Origin: DATLLN01 sp963809205
GTDB lineage: Bacteria; Actinomycetota; Thermoleophilia; Gaiellales; JAICJC01
DNA: 64,000 bases
NCBI GenBank assembly: GCA_963809205.1
Contig: CAWEIS010000003.1
Span: forward strand, 1-64,000
Direction of reading: 5' to 3'
The notes below the pieces were generated by a model. The model had not been told where the DNA came from, made no database searches, and saw only the letters and a program-made list of their open reading frames with translations. Below are positions 46,728 through 56,004 of the stretch, one piece after another (the stretch's first letter is position 1; each line of letters begins with the position of its first letter). The translations under genes and the position numbers were made by a program.

Positions 46728-47114
46728 ATGCGCGCATTCGACGACGAGGTCAGCTACACCAGGATCATCGATCCCGCCCCGCAGGCCGACGAGATGGCCC
46801 TGCCCGCACCCGGCGACCAGCCGCAGCTGGTGTGGCGCCCGCGGCTGGGCGACCAGCAGGCATATCCGCTTACCGGGCGCATCACCAAGGTCGGCCGGCA
46901 CGAGACCAACGACGTGGTGCTGGCCGGCCCGACGGTGTCCGCGCGGCACGCCACGGTGCGCGTCGAAGCGGTCGGCGTCGTAGTCGAGGATGAGGGCAGC
47001 CTGAACGGCACGTTCGTCAACGGCGAGCGCGTCGAGCAGCGGCTGTTGGAGGAGGCCGATCGCATCCAGATCGGCCCGCACCTGCTGCTGTTCGTGCCCG
47101 CGGCCGGGAAGTAG
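46728..47114 (+). CDS. FHA-domain protein
   Basis: 128 residues. The FHA phosphothreonine-binding core is complete: RITKVGRHETNDVVLAGPTVSARHATVRV and DEGSLNGTFVNGERV, with the conserved Arg, Ser, His and Asn. A 40-residue N-terminal tail has Thr (YTRIIDP) that might be phosphorylated. Probably a partner of Ser/Thr protein kinases, none of which is nearby. A GGAGGA-type ribosome site precedes ATG 46728. Confidence 0.92.
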   Translation: MRAFDDEVSYTRIIDPAPQADEMALPAPGDQPQLVWRPRLGDQQAYPLTGRITKVGRHETNDVVLAGPTVSARHATVRVEAVGVVVEDEGSLNGTFVNGERVEQRLLEEADRIQIGPHLLLFVPAAGK

Positions 47115-47117
47115 CGC

Positions 47118-47573
47118 TTACCCCTCGAACCGCATGGACGACCACGACGGCACCGGGGCCAGCTCCAGCAGCGGCGTCTGGTCGGTCGGCATGCGATATC
47201 CAAAGGCGCCGGTCTCCTCGTCGAAGCTGACGTCGAGCAGCCCGGCCTTCACCCGATGATCGAGCCACGCCCCACGGAACACGAGCTTTCGCAGCCAGTA
47301 GACCAGCGGTTCCTCGTGGAGCCGCTGCAGCTCCTCCTCGGCCGCGGACAGGTACTCGCCGAGCGCGCTCCGCGGGTCGGCCACCGCTCCCTGGGACGCC
47401 AGCTCGACCAGGTCGGCCGACTCGGCCTCGGTCAGGTCGCGCTGGGGCACCAGGTCCAGCCGCACCGCCGCCGCGACCACGCGCTGCGTGAAGTCGGTGC
47501 GCGAGAAGGTGTAGCGGTAATCGAGGAACTCGACCACGACATCGTCGCCCGAGCTGTACTGCTCGCTCATCAC
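47118..47573 (-). CDS. Uncharacterised small protein
   Basis: 151 residues (GTG 47573; ATG 47570 is an alternative). Not recognised. VVVEFLDYRYTFSRTDFTQRVVAAAVRLDL begins the fold, followed by helical EYLSAAEEELQRLHEEPLVYWLRKLVF and a C-terminal beta segment. No membrane helix or metal site. Minus-strand TACCCT is 5 nt before GTG. It is convergent with the FHA gene and divergent from the DUF192 gene. Confidence 0.65.
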   Translation of the reverse strand: MMSEQYSSGDDVVVEFLDYRYTFSRTDFTQRVVAAAVRLDLVPQRDLTEAESADLVELASQGAVADPRSALGEYLSAAEEELQRLHEEPLVYWLRKLVFRGAWLDHRVKAGLLDVSFDEETGAFGYRMPTDQTPLLELAPVPSWSSMRFEG

Positions 47574-47578
47574 GGCGA

Positions 47579-47584
47579 AGGGTA
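47579..47584 (-). promoter_or_regulatory. -10 element of the 47573 gene
   Basis: Minus-strand TACCCT ends 5 nt before GTG 47573; supports the GTG start and a leaderless transcript. Confidence 0.5.
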
Positions 47585-47593
47585 CGTCGCCTG

Positions 47594-47935
47594 ATGCCGC
47601 AGTTCAGGTTGGAGCGGGGGCCGGTGGTGTGCGAGCGGGGCGAGCTGGCGGTCTCGATGTGGACGCGCACGAAGGGCCTGCTCGGCCGGTCCGGCCTGGA
47701 GCGCGGGGAGGGCCTGTGGATCCAGCCGACGGGATCGATCCACATGTGGTTCATGCGGTTCCCGATCGACGTCGTCTGGGCCGGACGCGACGGCAAGGTG
47801 CTGAAGCTGACGCGCAACATCAAGCCGTGGCGGATCGCCTGGTGCCACAAGGCGAAGATCGCCCTGGAACTGCCGGTGGGGACGATCGACCGGGTCGGCG
47901 TGGAGGTCGGGGATCACCTGGTGATCGAGCGCTAG
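47594..47935 (+). CDS. DUF192 family protein
   Basis: 113 residues covering the whole DUF192 domain: RTKGLLGRSGLERGEGLWIQPTGSIHMWFMRFPIDVVWAG and NIKPWRIAWCHKAKIALELPVG are the family hallmarks. Small beta-barrel protein of unknown function, usually secreted elsewhere but here without a signal peptide. Followed by a strong hairpin. Confidence 0.9.
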   Translation: MPQFRLERGPVVCERGELAVSMWTRTKGLLGRSGLERGEGLWIQPTGSIHMWFMRFPIDVVWAGRDGKVLKLTRNIKPWRIAWCHKAKIALELPVGTIDRVGVEVGDHLVIER

Positions 47936-47947
47936 GGGAGGGTTGTT

Positions 47948-47984
47948 GACGGGCCGCCCGACGCGCTCCAGCGGGCGGCCCGTC
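47948..47984 (+). terminator. Intrinsic-terminator-like hairpin after the DUF192 gene
   Basis: Perfect 13-bp stem GACGGGCCGCCCG / CGGGCGGCCCGTC with an 11-nt loop, 12 bp after the stop. No T-tract, as is common for actinobacterial terminators. Confidence 0.7.
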
Positions 47985-48116
47985 TCGACGCCAGTCCCTG
48001 CCGGGAAGCCTTGGGTGCCACGCCCCCCGTCGGCGTTCGGGACGTAACAGGCATCCCGCGGAACTGCCGTCCGAAGCCGAATACCCGGCCGCCGCGGGGC
48101 CGAAACGTCATCGAGG

Positions 48117-48122
48117 TAGGCT
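48117..48122 (+). promoter_or_regulatory. -10 element of the GNAT gene at 48130
   Basis: TAGGCT ends 7 nt before ATG 48130; probable leaderless start. Confidence 0.55.
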
Positions 48123-48129
48123 GCCGGGA

Positions 48130-48723
48130 ATGCGGGAATCGTCCTACGCGGTCAGGTCGCTCGACGAGTCAACGTGGCCGGCGTTCGCGGCGCTGGTGGA
48201 GGCGAACAACGGCGTCTTCGGCGGCTGCTGGTGCATGGGCTTCCATCCCGAGGGCGTCGGCAAGGAGACGACGGCGGAGCAGAACTGCCAGCGCAAGCAG
48301 GAGCGCGTCCGCGAGGGGACGGCCCACGCGGCGCTGGTCTTCGACGGCGAGGACTGCCTCGGCTGGTGCCAGTTCGGGGCGCCCGACGAGGTGCCGCGGA
48401 TCAAGAGCCGCGCGACGTACGAGAAGACCCAGACGGCGCCGCCGCCCGACTGGCGGATCACCTGCCACTTCGTCGGCAAGGGCCACCGTCGCCAGGGCGT
48501 GGCGAGCGCCGCGCTGGAGGGCGCGCTGGAGCTGATCGCGGGCCTCGGCGGCGGCACCGTCGAGGGCTACCCGGAGGACGCCGGCTCGGTGCCCGCCGGG
48601 TTCCTGTTCAACGGCGCGCTGTCGACTTACGAGCGCCTCGGGTTCAGCCGCGACCGCAAGATCGGCAAGCACCGCTGGGTCGTGACCCGGACGGTCAGAG
48701 CGCGCACGCCGTCGGGTCGCTGA
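48130..48723 (+). CDS. GNAT family N-acetyltransferase
   Basis: 197 residues. The acetyl-CoA-binding region is CHFVGKGHRRQGVASAALEGALELI (the R-x-x-G-x-A pyrophosphate loop), followed by the typical beta-bulge and YERLGFSRDRKIGKHRWVV. The N-terminal part (NNGVFGGCWCMGFHPEG) with Cys and Trp is characteristic of a subgroup whose substrate is unknown. Own promoter, no operon partner. Confidence 0.85.
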   Translation: MRESSYAVRSLDESTWPAFAALVEANNGVFGGCWCMGFHPEGVGKETTAEQNCQRKQERVREGTAHAALVFDGEDCLGWCQFGAPDEVPRIKSRATYEKTQTAPPPDWRITCHFVGKGHRRQGVASAALEGALELIAGLGGGTVEGYPEDAGSVPAGFLFNGALSTYERLGFSRDRKIGKHRWVVTRTVRARTPSGR

Positions 48724-48798
48724 GCACTGGGCCGTGCGCGACGACCTGACGACGATGGTGCAGCTCGGGGTAATCGCTCGCCCTGGCCCGCCGCCCGG

Positions 48799-49230
48799 AT
48801 GAGCACCGGCCTCGTTACGCTGCGCCCGATCACCGACGGGAACCGCCAGGCGGTCGAGGCACTCCGCGTGGCGCCCGCGCAGCAACGGTTCGTCAGCGGC
48901 GTGGTCGAGTCCTTGCGTCAGGCCGCCGAACACCCCGGCGCGCACGCCATCGCCTGGGCGATTACACCGGGGAGACGCGGTCGGGTTCGTGATGATCGCC
49001 GACGAGGTCGACGGCCCGGACTACATCCCGCGGTTTCTGTGGAAGCTGCTAATCGAGAACGCCGCTCAGGGAAGGGGTGCGAACGGCCCGGGATCCGGTC
49101 GTGAGTACTGGCCGGCTCGGCGTTGAAGGTGCGGACGAGCGCACCAGGTCGGGCAGCGTTCTAGAGCGCACGGGTCGACCGACGGGAGCTCCAAGCCCGC
49201 GAGGTCATGCTCAAGCTCGTGCTCGCCTGA
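48799..49230 (+). pseudogene. Decayed GNAT acetyltransferase
   Basis: Begins MSTGLVTLRPITDGNRQAVEALRV, matching a spermidine/BltD-like acetyltransferase N-terminus, then breaks near 48960. Frame 2 continues VGFVMIADEVDGPDYIPRFLWKLLIENAAQG, and the tail VMLKLVLA ends at TGA 49228-49230 in yet another frame. The middle acetyl-CoA region (R-x-x-G) is disrupted. At least three indels within 430 bp, more than in neighbouring genes, so I call it a pseudogene; clustered consensus errors are the alternative. Confidence 0.65.
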
Positions 49231-49285
49231 TCAGGCTGTCGAGCCCCGCCGCGAACGGCACCGCGAGCAGGCATGGCTCCAATCG

Positions 49286-52200
49286 CTACGTGGAGGCCTT
49301 CAGTAGCGCCTCGGCGCGATGCTGATACATGTGGGCTCCTGTGCGCTCGGCGAAGTCGATCACCGCCTCGGCGTGGAGCGGAACCTCGAGGCGTTGGCGC
49401 TTGTGATGTGCCTGGTCGGCGGCGAGCAGGTGAGCGTCGGCGGCGAGAGGTTGGCTGCCGATCTGTTCGTAAAGGGTGGCGGCATCGGCGTAGTGCTGGT
49501 CGGCGATGCGAGGAACAGTGCGTCGCGCCAGCGGCTGGCTTGCGGGCAGCGAAGCGCGGCGGTCGCGGATCTCGTCGTGTCGCTCGGCGTTGGCGAGGGT
49601 TGGTGCGATTTCGCAGAGTTCGGTCGGCGCGGCTAGTCATGCCGCTGAGCCTCATGCCAGCGGCTGAGGAACTGCTGGCACAGTTCGTAGATGCGTCATC
49701 GGCGATGACTGTCGGCGGCGCTGTGACACTTGGCGGCGAGTGCGATGCCGTGGAAATAGAGATCGTCGTTGTTGCCGGTGCTTCGGCGTAGGCGATGATC
49801 GCCTCGGCGTCTGCTAAGCGTGGTCTGGAAGTCGCCGCGGGCAAGAGCGATGCGTCGGCCGTAACGCGTAGATGCCGCGATCGTTGAAACCTCGGTGGTG
49901 TCCATCTGGGAAAGGAGGCTTTCGGCGCGTGTCCCAGTCGGCAGCGTGGTAGGCCTGGAGCGCCCGTTGCGCCGGCGATCCAGTCGATGTGCCAGTTGCT
50001 GGCGACGCGCCTCGGCCCATCGGTCGGCTTCTTCGTAGGCATCTCGGCTGCGCCGCAGTCGCCCAGGCCACGCAGGGTGTCCGCCAGATTACCGTAGGCC
50101 AGGCGTAGACGATGTCCATGGTTCGCCAGCGTGTCTCCGCGCGTGCACATGTCCTTGAGGCCGTTCGCGTCGCCGAGGGCGACGCGCGCGTAGCCTCGCC
50201 ACGCGATCAGCACAGCGCCCCGCCCACCTCCAAACCGGCTTGGTCGGCGATGGGAGATCATCTGATTGGCGAGGGCGAGCGCCTCCTCAGCGTGACCCGA
50301 AGTGACCAAGTGGTGAATGCCTGGTCTGCGGCGATTTGGAACATCGCGTCGCCAGGGGGGCAGCGCGCGGCGTATTCCGCCCCGCGAGCGTAAGTGAATG
50401 TGCTCGCTTCGTCGCCGCGAGCCTCGCGTGTCGTTCATACCAGACGGAAAGCAGCCGCTCGACCATCGCGGCCGCCTCCCAGTCCTCGGCAGCACCTGCG
50501 CGTCCGACCGCCGCCTGGAGAAGATGCTCGTCTAGCGGTGTCTGCGTGGAACATGCGCCATGGCCTCGCCGAGCAGCAGCGCGGCGCGCTGCTTGGCGTC
50601 GTCGGGCGGGGTGAGTTCGAGGGCGGCGTGGTAGTGGCGGCCGCCGCGGGATGGGCGTACACGGCGGCCGCCTGGCGGGCAGCCTCGATGAACGCCGCCC
50701 GCGCCTTGGGCGACGAGGCTCGGCGGTGTCCTCGCCGAGCTGCTCGCGCAACGTCAGGGCGTGGGGTAGTGGTCTGCGAGCAGCTCGGCCTTGTCGTCGC
50801 GCTCGCCGGCGAGCTGTTCGATCCACTCCGCGGCCGCTTCGTGCTTCTGCGCGCGGTCGGCGCGGCGGATCTGCGAGTAGGCGACGTCACGGGTGAGCGC
50901 GTGGGTGAAGTTGAACTCGGTCTCGCCCTCGATCGATGAGCGGCGCACACGCTGCACCAGCTGCTTTCGCTCAGAGCAGTGCAGCAGCTCCTCTGCCTCC
51001 CACGCGCTGCGCTCGGTGAGTGCGCAGACCGCGCCCGATCCACGCCGTCTTGCCGATCACCGACGGCGTCCTGGATGAACGCTTTCTCGTCGTCGGTCAG
51101 CGTGTCCAGGCGGGCGGCGATGATGCCCTGGATCGACTCGGGCAAGCTCCTCGACCTCGCCGGTCAGCGTCCACCCACCGTCGCCCTCGACAGCAGGCCG
51201 CGATCTTGCAGCATCCGCACGTACTCCTGCGCGTACAAGCGGGTTGCCCTCGGCGCGCTCCAGCAGCGCCTGCTTGCACCTCGGCCGGAAGCAGCGCCTG
51301 GTCGAGCAGTGCGGCGACCAGCCGCGCGGTGTCCTCGCCGGAGAGCGCGTCAGCGAGAGCGTGCTGGCGTTCGGTCTTGCCACCACCCCAGTGCTCCCGC
51401 CGCTCGAACAGCTCGGGCCGGGCCGTGCAGACGATCAGCAGCGGCACCGCGCCGGCCCGGTCTGCCAGCAGGTCGATGAAGTCCAGCAGCGCGTCGTCGG
51501 CCCAGTGGATGTCCTCGAACACCAGCACCGTCGGCCCGTCCTCGGCGAGCGCCTCGAAGAACCGCCGCCACGCCGCGAACGCCTCCGACCTGGCCACGCT
51601 CCCCGCCGCTCGAGCCGCGCGCCTCCAACCCGACCAGCGGCCGCAGGTGCCGACTCACCCACTCGCGATCCCGCTCATCGAGCACCACCGCCGTCGACCG
51701 CCTCGGCGAGCTTCGCCTCGGCGACACCGCGGCCAGTCGGACTCCAGGATCCCAGCCTGCGCCTTGACCATCTCGCCCAGCGCCCAGAACGCGACACCCT
51801 CGCCATAGGCCAGCGAGCGGCCGCGCCGCCACGTGATCAACTCCGGCAACTCCTCGACATAGCGCAACAGCTCCTCGACCAGCCGGGACTTGCCGATCCC
51901 CGGCTCACCGATGATCGACACCAACTGCGTCGACGGCTCCCGCCGCGACCGATCCAAGCGCCCCGCAGCACGTCGGCCTCGCCGTCGCGGCCGACCAGCG
52001 GCAGGCCGCCGACCCGCACCTGCTCGGGCACGATCGAGCGCGGCGCCACCGCCACCCACGCCTCGACCGGCTCGGACTTGCCCTTCGCCTCCACCGCCTC
52101 CGCCGGCTCGTAGCGGATCGCCCGCTCGGTCGCCCGATACGTCCACCCATCCACCAACACACCATCCAGCGGCGCGGCCGACTCCAACCGGGCCGCCGTG

Positions 52201-52733
52201 TTCACCACATCGCCGACCGCGTCCACGCCACCCGCCGGGTCATGGCTGACCAACGCCTCACCACTCGTCACACCAACCCGCACCCGCAAGGTCGGCATCG
52301 CCCGGCCTCGGCCACCCGCTCACAGATGCCAAGCGCCGCAGCGCACCGCCCGCTCCGGATCATCCTCATGCGCCGTGGCCGCGCCGAAGATCGCCATCAC
52401 CCCATCACCGGTGAACTTCACGACCTGCCCGCCCGTCCGCTCAACCTCCGACCGCAACACGGCGAGGTACGGCGCGAGGAAGCCCTCCACATCCTCCACA
52501 TCCAGCGCTCGGAGCGACTCGTGAACCCGGCCAGGTCGGCGAACAGGACCGACACCACCCGCCGCTCACGGCGCTCGACGGCGACGCGGCGCCGGCTGAG
52601 ACGCCGCGCCGCACATGACAGAAGCCGAAACCGCTCGGGATTCTCCGTGCCGCAGTTGGAGCAAACCGGCAGGGAGTATCGGGCTGGAGAGTCAAAGGGA
52701 GTGGGCGGCGCGCGCACATCCCCGCCTTGCACG
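49286..52733 (-). pseudogene. Decayed adenylate cyclase - AAA ATPase - TPR gene
   Basis: A relative of the intact 40.5-43.6 kb gene, broken into many short frames. Recognisable in order: zinc-ribbon start VCSNCGTENPERFR; cyclase pieces SVLFADLAGFT, GDVVNTAARLESAAPLDGVLVDG; P-loop VSIIGEPGIGKSRLVEELLRYVEEL; Walker B VLVFEDIHWADDALLDFIDLLAD; ESIQGIIAARLDTLTDDEKAF; TEFNFTHALTRDVAY; TPR-like remnants; end MYQHRAEALLKAST at 49286. More than ten indels across 3.4 kb. The first Cys pair is kept, but the second ribbon half is damaged. Likely non-functional. Confidence 0.75.
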
Positions 52734-52746
52734 ATGTCGGTCTCGC

Positions 52747-52776
52747 CACGTCACGGTGACGCGCCGTCACCGACGT
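52747..52776. repeat. Imperfect hairpin upstream of the response regulator
   Basis: CACGTCACGGTGACG (52747-52761) pairs with CGTCACCGACGTG (52764-52776), with a 2-nt bulge. It sits in the 217-bp gap between the decayed cyclase gene and the regulator; possible operator or transcript structure. Confidence 0.5.
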
Positions 52777-52832
52777 GCGCGAACTTCGTGCCGGTGTCCG
52801 TGACAGACCTTCACGCCGCGCCATCGTGTCCC

Positions 52833-52838
52833 TAGCAT
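52833..52838 (+). promoter_or_regulatory. -10 element of the two-component/Tad region
   Basis: TAGCAT about 112 nt upstream of GTG 52951. Unlike most genes here, this one has a long leader and a proper Shine-Dalgarno (AAGGAG, 52938-52943). Confidence 0.45.
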
Positions 52839-52950
52839 GGGTCGTGTTGCCCCTCGGCGGCGGGGCGGCAGACCAGACATTCGACCGCCGGCTCACCGTG
52901 ACGCTCCCATTCCGCGGATCACACGAGCCGGCCTCCCAAGGAGCCGATCT

Positions 52951-53658
52951 GTGGCTGAGCAGACCGTGCTCGTCGTCGACGACGAGCCTCGAATCGTGGA
53001 GTTCCTTTCTGAGAATCTGACGGCCGACGACTACTCGGTGCTGTCCGCGTCCAACGGAGAGGAAGCGCTGGAGGCGCTCGGCCGCACCCGCCCCGACGTG
53101 CTCCTGCTCGACGTCGTACTGCCGGGTATGAGCGGTTACGAGGTGTGCCGCCGCGTCCGTGACGCCGACCGGGTGAACGATCCCTGGGACCCGGCCATCC
53201 CGATCATCATGCTCAGCGCCAAGGCCGAGAGCACCGATCGCGTGCGCGGTCTGCAGCGCGGGGCCGACGACTACGTGACCAAGCCGTTCCATTACCCCGA
53301 GCTGCTCGCGCGCATCTCGAGCCTGCTCAAGCGCGTCCAGCGGATCGACGAGTCGCATCTGCTTCGCACCGACGAGCTGGTCGTCAACACGTTGTCCCGT
53401 GAGGTGACGATGGGCGGACACCTCGTCCACCTCTCGGTGAAGGAGTTCCAGCTGCTGGCAACGCTGGCGACGGAGCCGGCACGGGTGTTCTCGAAGCGCG
53501 AGCTGCTGGAGACCGTCTGGGAGTTCCGCAGCCCGGGTCGCACTCGGACGCTTGACTCGCATGCCAGCCGGCTTCGCCAGAAGCTCGGCGAGCACTCGGA
53601 CGCCGCCTGGATCGTCAACGTCTGGGGCGTCGGCTATCGGCTCCACCGCCCGGAGTGA
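52951..53658 (+). CDS. OmpR/PhoB-family response regulator
   Basis: 235 residues from GTG 52951 with AAGGAG 7 nt upstream. Receiver: acidic pair VLVVDDEPR, phospho-Asp VLLLDVVLPG, IIMLSAKAE and Lys in DYVTKPFHYPEL. C-terminal winged helix: LSVKEFQLLATLATEPARVFSKRELLETVWEFR and RTLDSHASRLRQKLGE...GVGYRL. Stop overlaps the kinase start. It probably controls the downstream pilus operon, given the continuous spacing (inference). Confidence 0.94.
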   Translation: MAEQTVLVVDDEPRIVEFLSENLTADDYSVLSASNGEEALEALGRTRPDVLLLDVVLPGMSGYEVCRRVRDADRVNDPWDPAIPIIMLSAKAESTDRVRGLQRGADDYVTKPFHYPELLARISSLLKRVQRIDESHLLRTDELVVNTLSREVTMGGHLVHLSVKEFQLLATLATEPARVFSKRELLETVWEFRSPGRTRTLDSHASRLRQKLGEHSDAAWIVNVWGVGYRLHRPE

Positions 53659-54644
53659 TGACCTCCGCCCCCGAGCTCAGGCCCGCCGCGACATCGGCCG
53701 CGATCGTCGCCGTCGCCGGTGCGTCCTCCGTGATCCTGCCGGCCGGCGCACACTGGGCGGTGGCCGGCGGCGCCGCGATCGCAGCGGCGGTGCTCGCCGC
53801 GCTGCACACCCGGCGCGTCGCCCGTGTGGCGAACGACGTGGCGACCTTGACCGAGCGGGTCGCCGCCGGCGAGTACGGCGGCAGGGTGGAGGCCCCGTCG
53901 CCGGTCGAGCTGCGCTCGCTCGCGGATAGCGTGAACGGCCTGGCGGCGCGGCTCGCGCGTGAGGGCCATTCCCGGGCGAACTTCATCGGCAAGGTGTCGC
54001 ATGAGCTGCGCACGCCGCTGACGGTGATCAAGGGCTACGTCTACGCGCTGCGCCGGGTCGAGGATGACCCGGCCCGCGCCGCCAAGCTCGACATCATCAA
54101 CGGCGAGTGCGAACGGCTCGCCTACCTGGTCGAGGATCTGCTCGAGCTGTCTCGCGCGCAGGCCGGCGAGCTTCGGGTGTCGGCCGAGCTGTTCTCGCTC
54201 CGCGACTGCGTCGAGGAGATGACGCATCGGCTGCGGCCCTCGGCCGAGCAGCGCGACGTCGAGCTTCGCCTGGAGTGGGAGGCCGGTGACGCGCCGGTGA
54301 TGGGCGACGAGAACCGCGTGCGCCAGATCGTCGCGAACCTGGTCACCAACGGCATCAAGTACGCTCCGCCGCACACCGCCGTCACGATCTGCGGCAGCAT
54401 GGCCGGGGACGAGCTCGAGGTCTCGGTGACCGATCAGGGGCGCGGCATCGCCGCCGCGGATCTCGACGGCATCTTCGACGAGTTCACCCAGGCGCCGGGA
54501 TCGGAGCCGGGTGCGGGGCTGGGACTCGCCATCGCCCGCGAGCTGGCCGCCGCCCACGGCGGCGCGATCGACGTCGCGAGCACGCCGGGTGCCGGCACCA
54601 CCTTCACGCTGCGGCTGCCGGTCTGGGTCGAGGAGCTGTCGTGA
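53658..54644 (+). CDS. HAMP-containing sensor histidine kinase
   Basis: 328 residues. One or two hydrophobic segments in residues 8-45, a HAMP linker (RRVARVANDVATLTERVAAGEYGGRVE), HisKA with phospho-His in FIGKVSHELRTPLTVIKGY, and HATPase: N box IVANLVTNGIKYAPP, G1 VTDQGRGIAAADL, F box FDEFTQAPG, G2 GAGLGLAIARE. No separate extracytoplasmic sensing domain, so the signal is probably membrane-proximal or internal. The ATG overlaps the regulator stop (GTG 53655 is an alternative). Cognate to the upstream regulator. Confidence 0.93.
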   Translation: MTSAPELRPAATSAAIVAVAGASSVILPAGAHWAVAGGAAIAAAVLAALHTRRVARVANDVATLTERVAAGEYGGRVEAPSPVELRSLADSVNGLAARLAREGHSRANFIGKVSHELRTPLTVIKGYVYALRRVEDDPARAAKLDIINGECERLAYLVEDLLELSRAQAGELRVSAELFSLRDCVEEMTHRLRPSAEQRDVELRLEWEAGDAPVMGDENRVRQIVANLVTNGIKYAPPHTAVTICGSMAGDELEVSVTDQGRGIAAADLDGIFDEFTQAPGSEPGAGLGLAIARELAAAHGGAIDVASTPGAGTTFTLRLPVWVEELS

Positions 54645-54699
54645 GCAGGCCCGCGCTTCGCCTCGCCGAGCCAACCGGGCGCCGCAGGGGGAATCCGGT

Positions 54700-55424
54700 G
54701 TGCCGGTCACGGTCGCCGTCGCCGGCCGCGCGGCGGTCGACCGGCTTGTGCGGCTGGCCGTCGATCGGCGCGTGGTCGTGCTGGTGCCGGGTGCACGGCG
54801 CATCGTCGGTGTCGACGTTCTCCATGCCGCCGCCCGATCGCCCGAGTCGGAGCTGGAGATCGTCCATCTGACGGCGGTCGGGGTCGGCGCCCGCTACCTC
54901 GAGGCGGTCGGCGGCCGCGCGGCCGCCGCCCGATGGGCGCCGCACGAGATCTGCTGCCTGGTCTCCGAGGTGGAGCGCAGGATGACGAGTTGGGTGTGCG
55001 GCCCGCGCCTGCCGTTGGGCCGGCTGCGTCCCGAGCTGCTGCGGCGCCGTTCCGCGTCCGTGCTCTGCGGTGGCCGCTGGCGTGCCGTCGCGGCTTCCCC
55101 GGCACTTCCCGCCGAGGCGCTCGAGCGCGGCCTGGCTCGGGCCAGCACGTGCCTGGCGGCGCTCAGCGGCACCGGCGAGGGGTGGGCGGACGAGCGCCTG
55201 GACGCCTGGCGCCGGGCGGGCGCTGTCGCCGGCCGCCTCGACGGCGGCCTCGCACGGGAGCTGGACATGCGCTGGGCGCTGGAGCTCGCGGTGGCGCCCA
55301 CCCTGACTGCGGCCGGGTTGTCCACGCTGCGCGAGCAGGTGGCTCGGCGCCGCGCTGTGGCTGGTGCCGGCTGCCCGTGATCGGCGCGGCCTGCCCGCGG
55401 TGCGCGCTGGCGGACGTGCGGTGA
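54700..55424 (+). CDS. Uncharacterised Tad-locus protein with C-terminal zinc ribbon (one frameshift near 55345)
   Basis: About 242 residues from GTG 54700 (AGGGGG upstream). Ala/Arg-rich: VTVAVAGRAAVDRLVRLAVDRRVVVLVPGARRIVGVDVL, then a helical domain with EICCLVSEVERRMTSW. Near 55345 the frame changes and the tail RCGWCRLPVIGAACPRCALADVR gives two CxxC pairs, a zinc ribbon, ending at 55424 in a GTGA overlap with cpaB. 725 nt fits one missing base. No family recognised. Position between the kinase and cpaB suggests a regulator or chaperone of pilus assembly. Confidence 0.6.
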
Positions 55425-56004
55425 GGCGGCGGCGCTGGATCAGCCTGGCGCTGGTGGCCGCGGGCGTGGTAGCAGCCCTCGCCGGTATCGGCAGCGGGGA
55501 CGGTGGGCACGGGAACCGGCCGCGGTGCAGATCGTCGTCACCCGCAGCCAGATCGCCGCGGGTGCCGTCGTCCGTGCCGGTGACCTGGCCACGGTCGCGG
55601 TGCCACAGTCGATCGCGGTGCGCGGCGCGGTGATCGACCCGGCGAGCGCGGTCGGCGCGCGCACGGCGGTGGCACTGCCCGCGGAGGCACCGCTGATGGT
55701 CGCCGAGCTCGCTCAACCTGCGGGCCGGCCGGGCGACCGTGACGTCGCCGTCCGCCTCGACACCGCGGCGGGGATCCCGGCCGGTGCGCTGGCCGGCGCT
55801 CGCGCCGATCTGTACGCGACCACTTCCGGGCACGGTGGACGGACGCGGGCCGTCCTCCGCAACGTGTTCGTCGTGTCGGCCTCGGCCGACGATGGCGATG
55901 CGGTGGCGACGCTGCGCGTGCCGGAGCGCGTTGTGCCCGTGCTGGTTGCCGCCGAGGGCAGCAGCTCGCTGCGGCTGGTCATGCGCGCGCCGGAGCAGAT
56001 GTGA
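55421..56004 (+). CDS. cpaB: Flp pilus assembly protein CpaB/RcpC (one frameshift near 55520)
   Basis: About 194 residues. N-terminal membrane helix RRRRWISLALVAAGVVAALAGIG, then after a frame break the SAF domain IVVTRSQIAAGAVVRAGDLATVAVP and IPAGALAGARADLYATTSG. CpaB proteins act in the periplasm or at the outer face of the Tad secretion machine. 584 nt fits one missing base. GTG 55421 overlaps the upstream stop; the end overlaps the next ATG. Confidence 0.85.

Noticed and set aside
52441..53646. Minus-strand open frame over the response regulator
   Set aside because: Antisense shadow of a clear OmpR-type gene; only its end overlaps the decayed cyclase gene.
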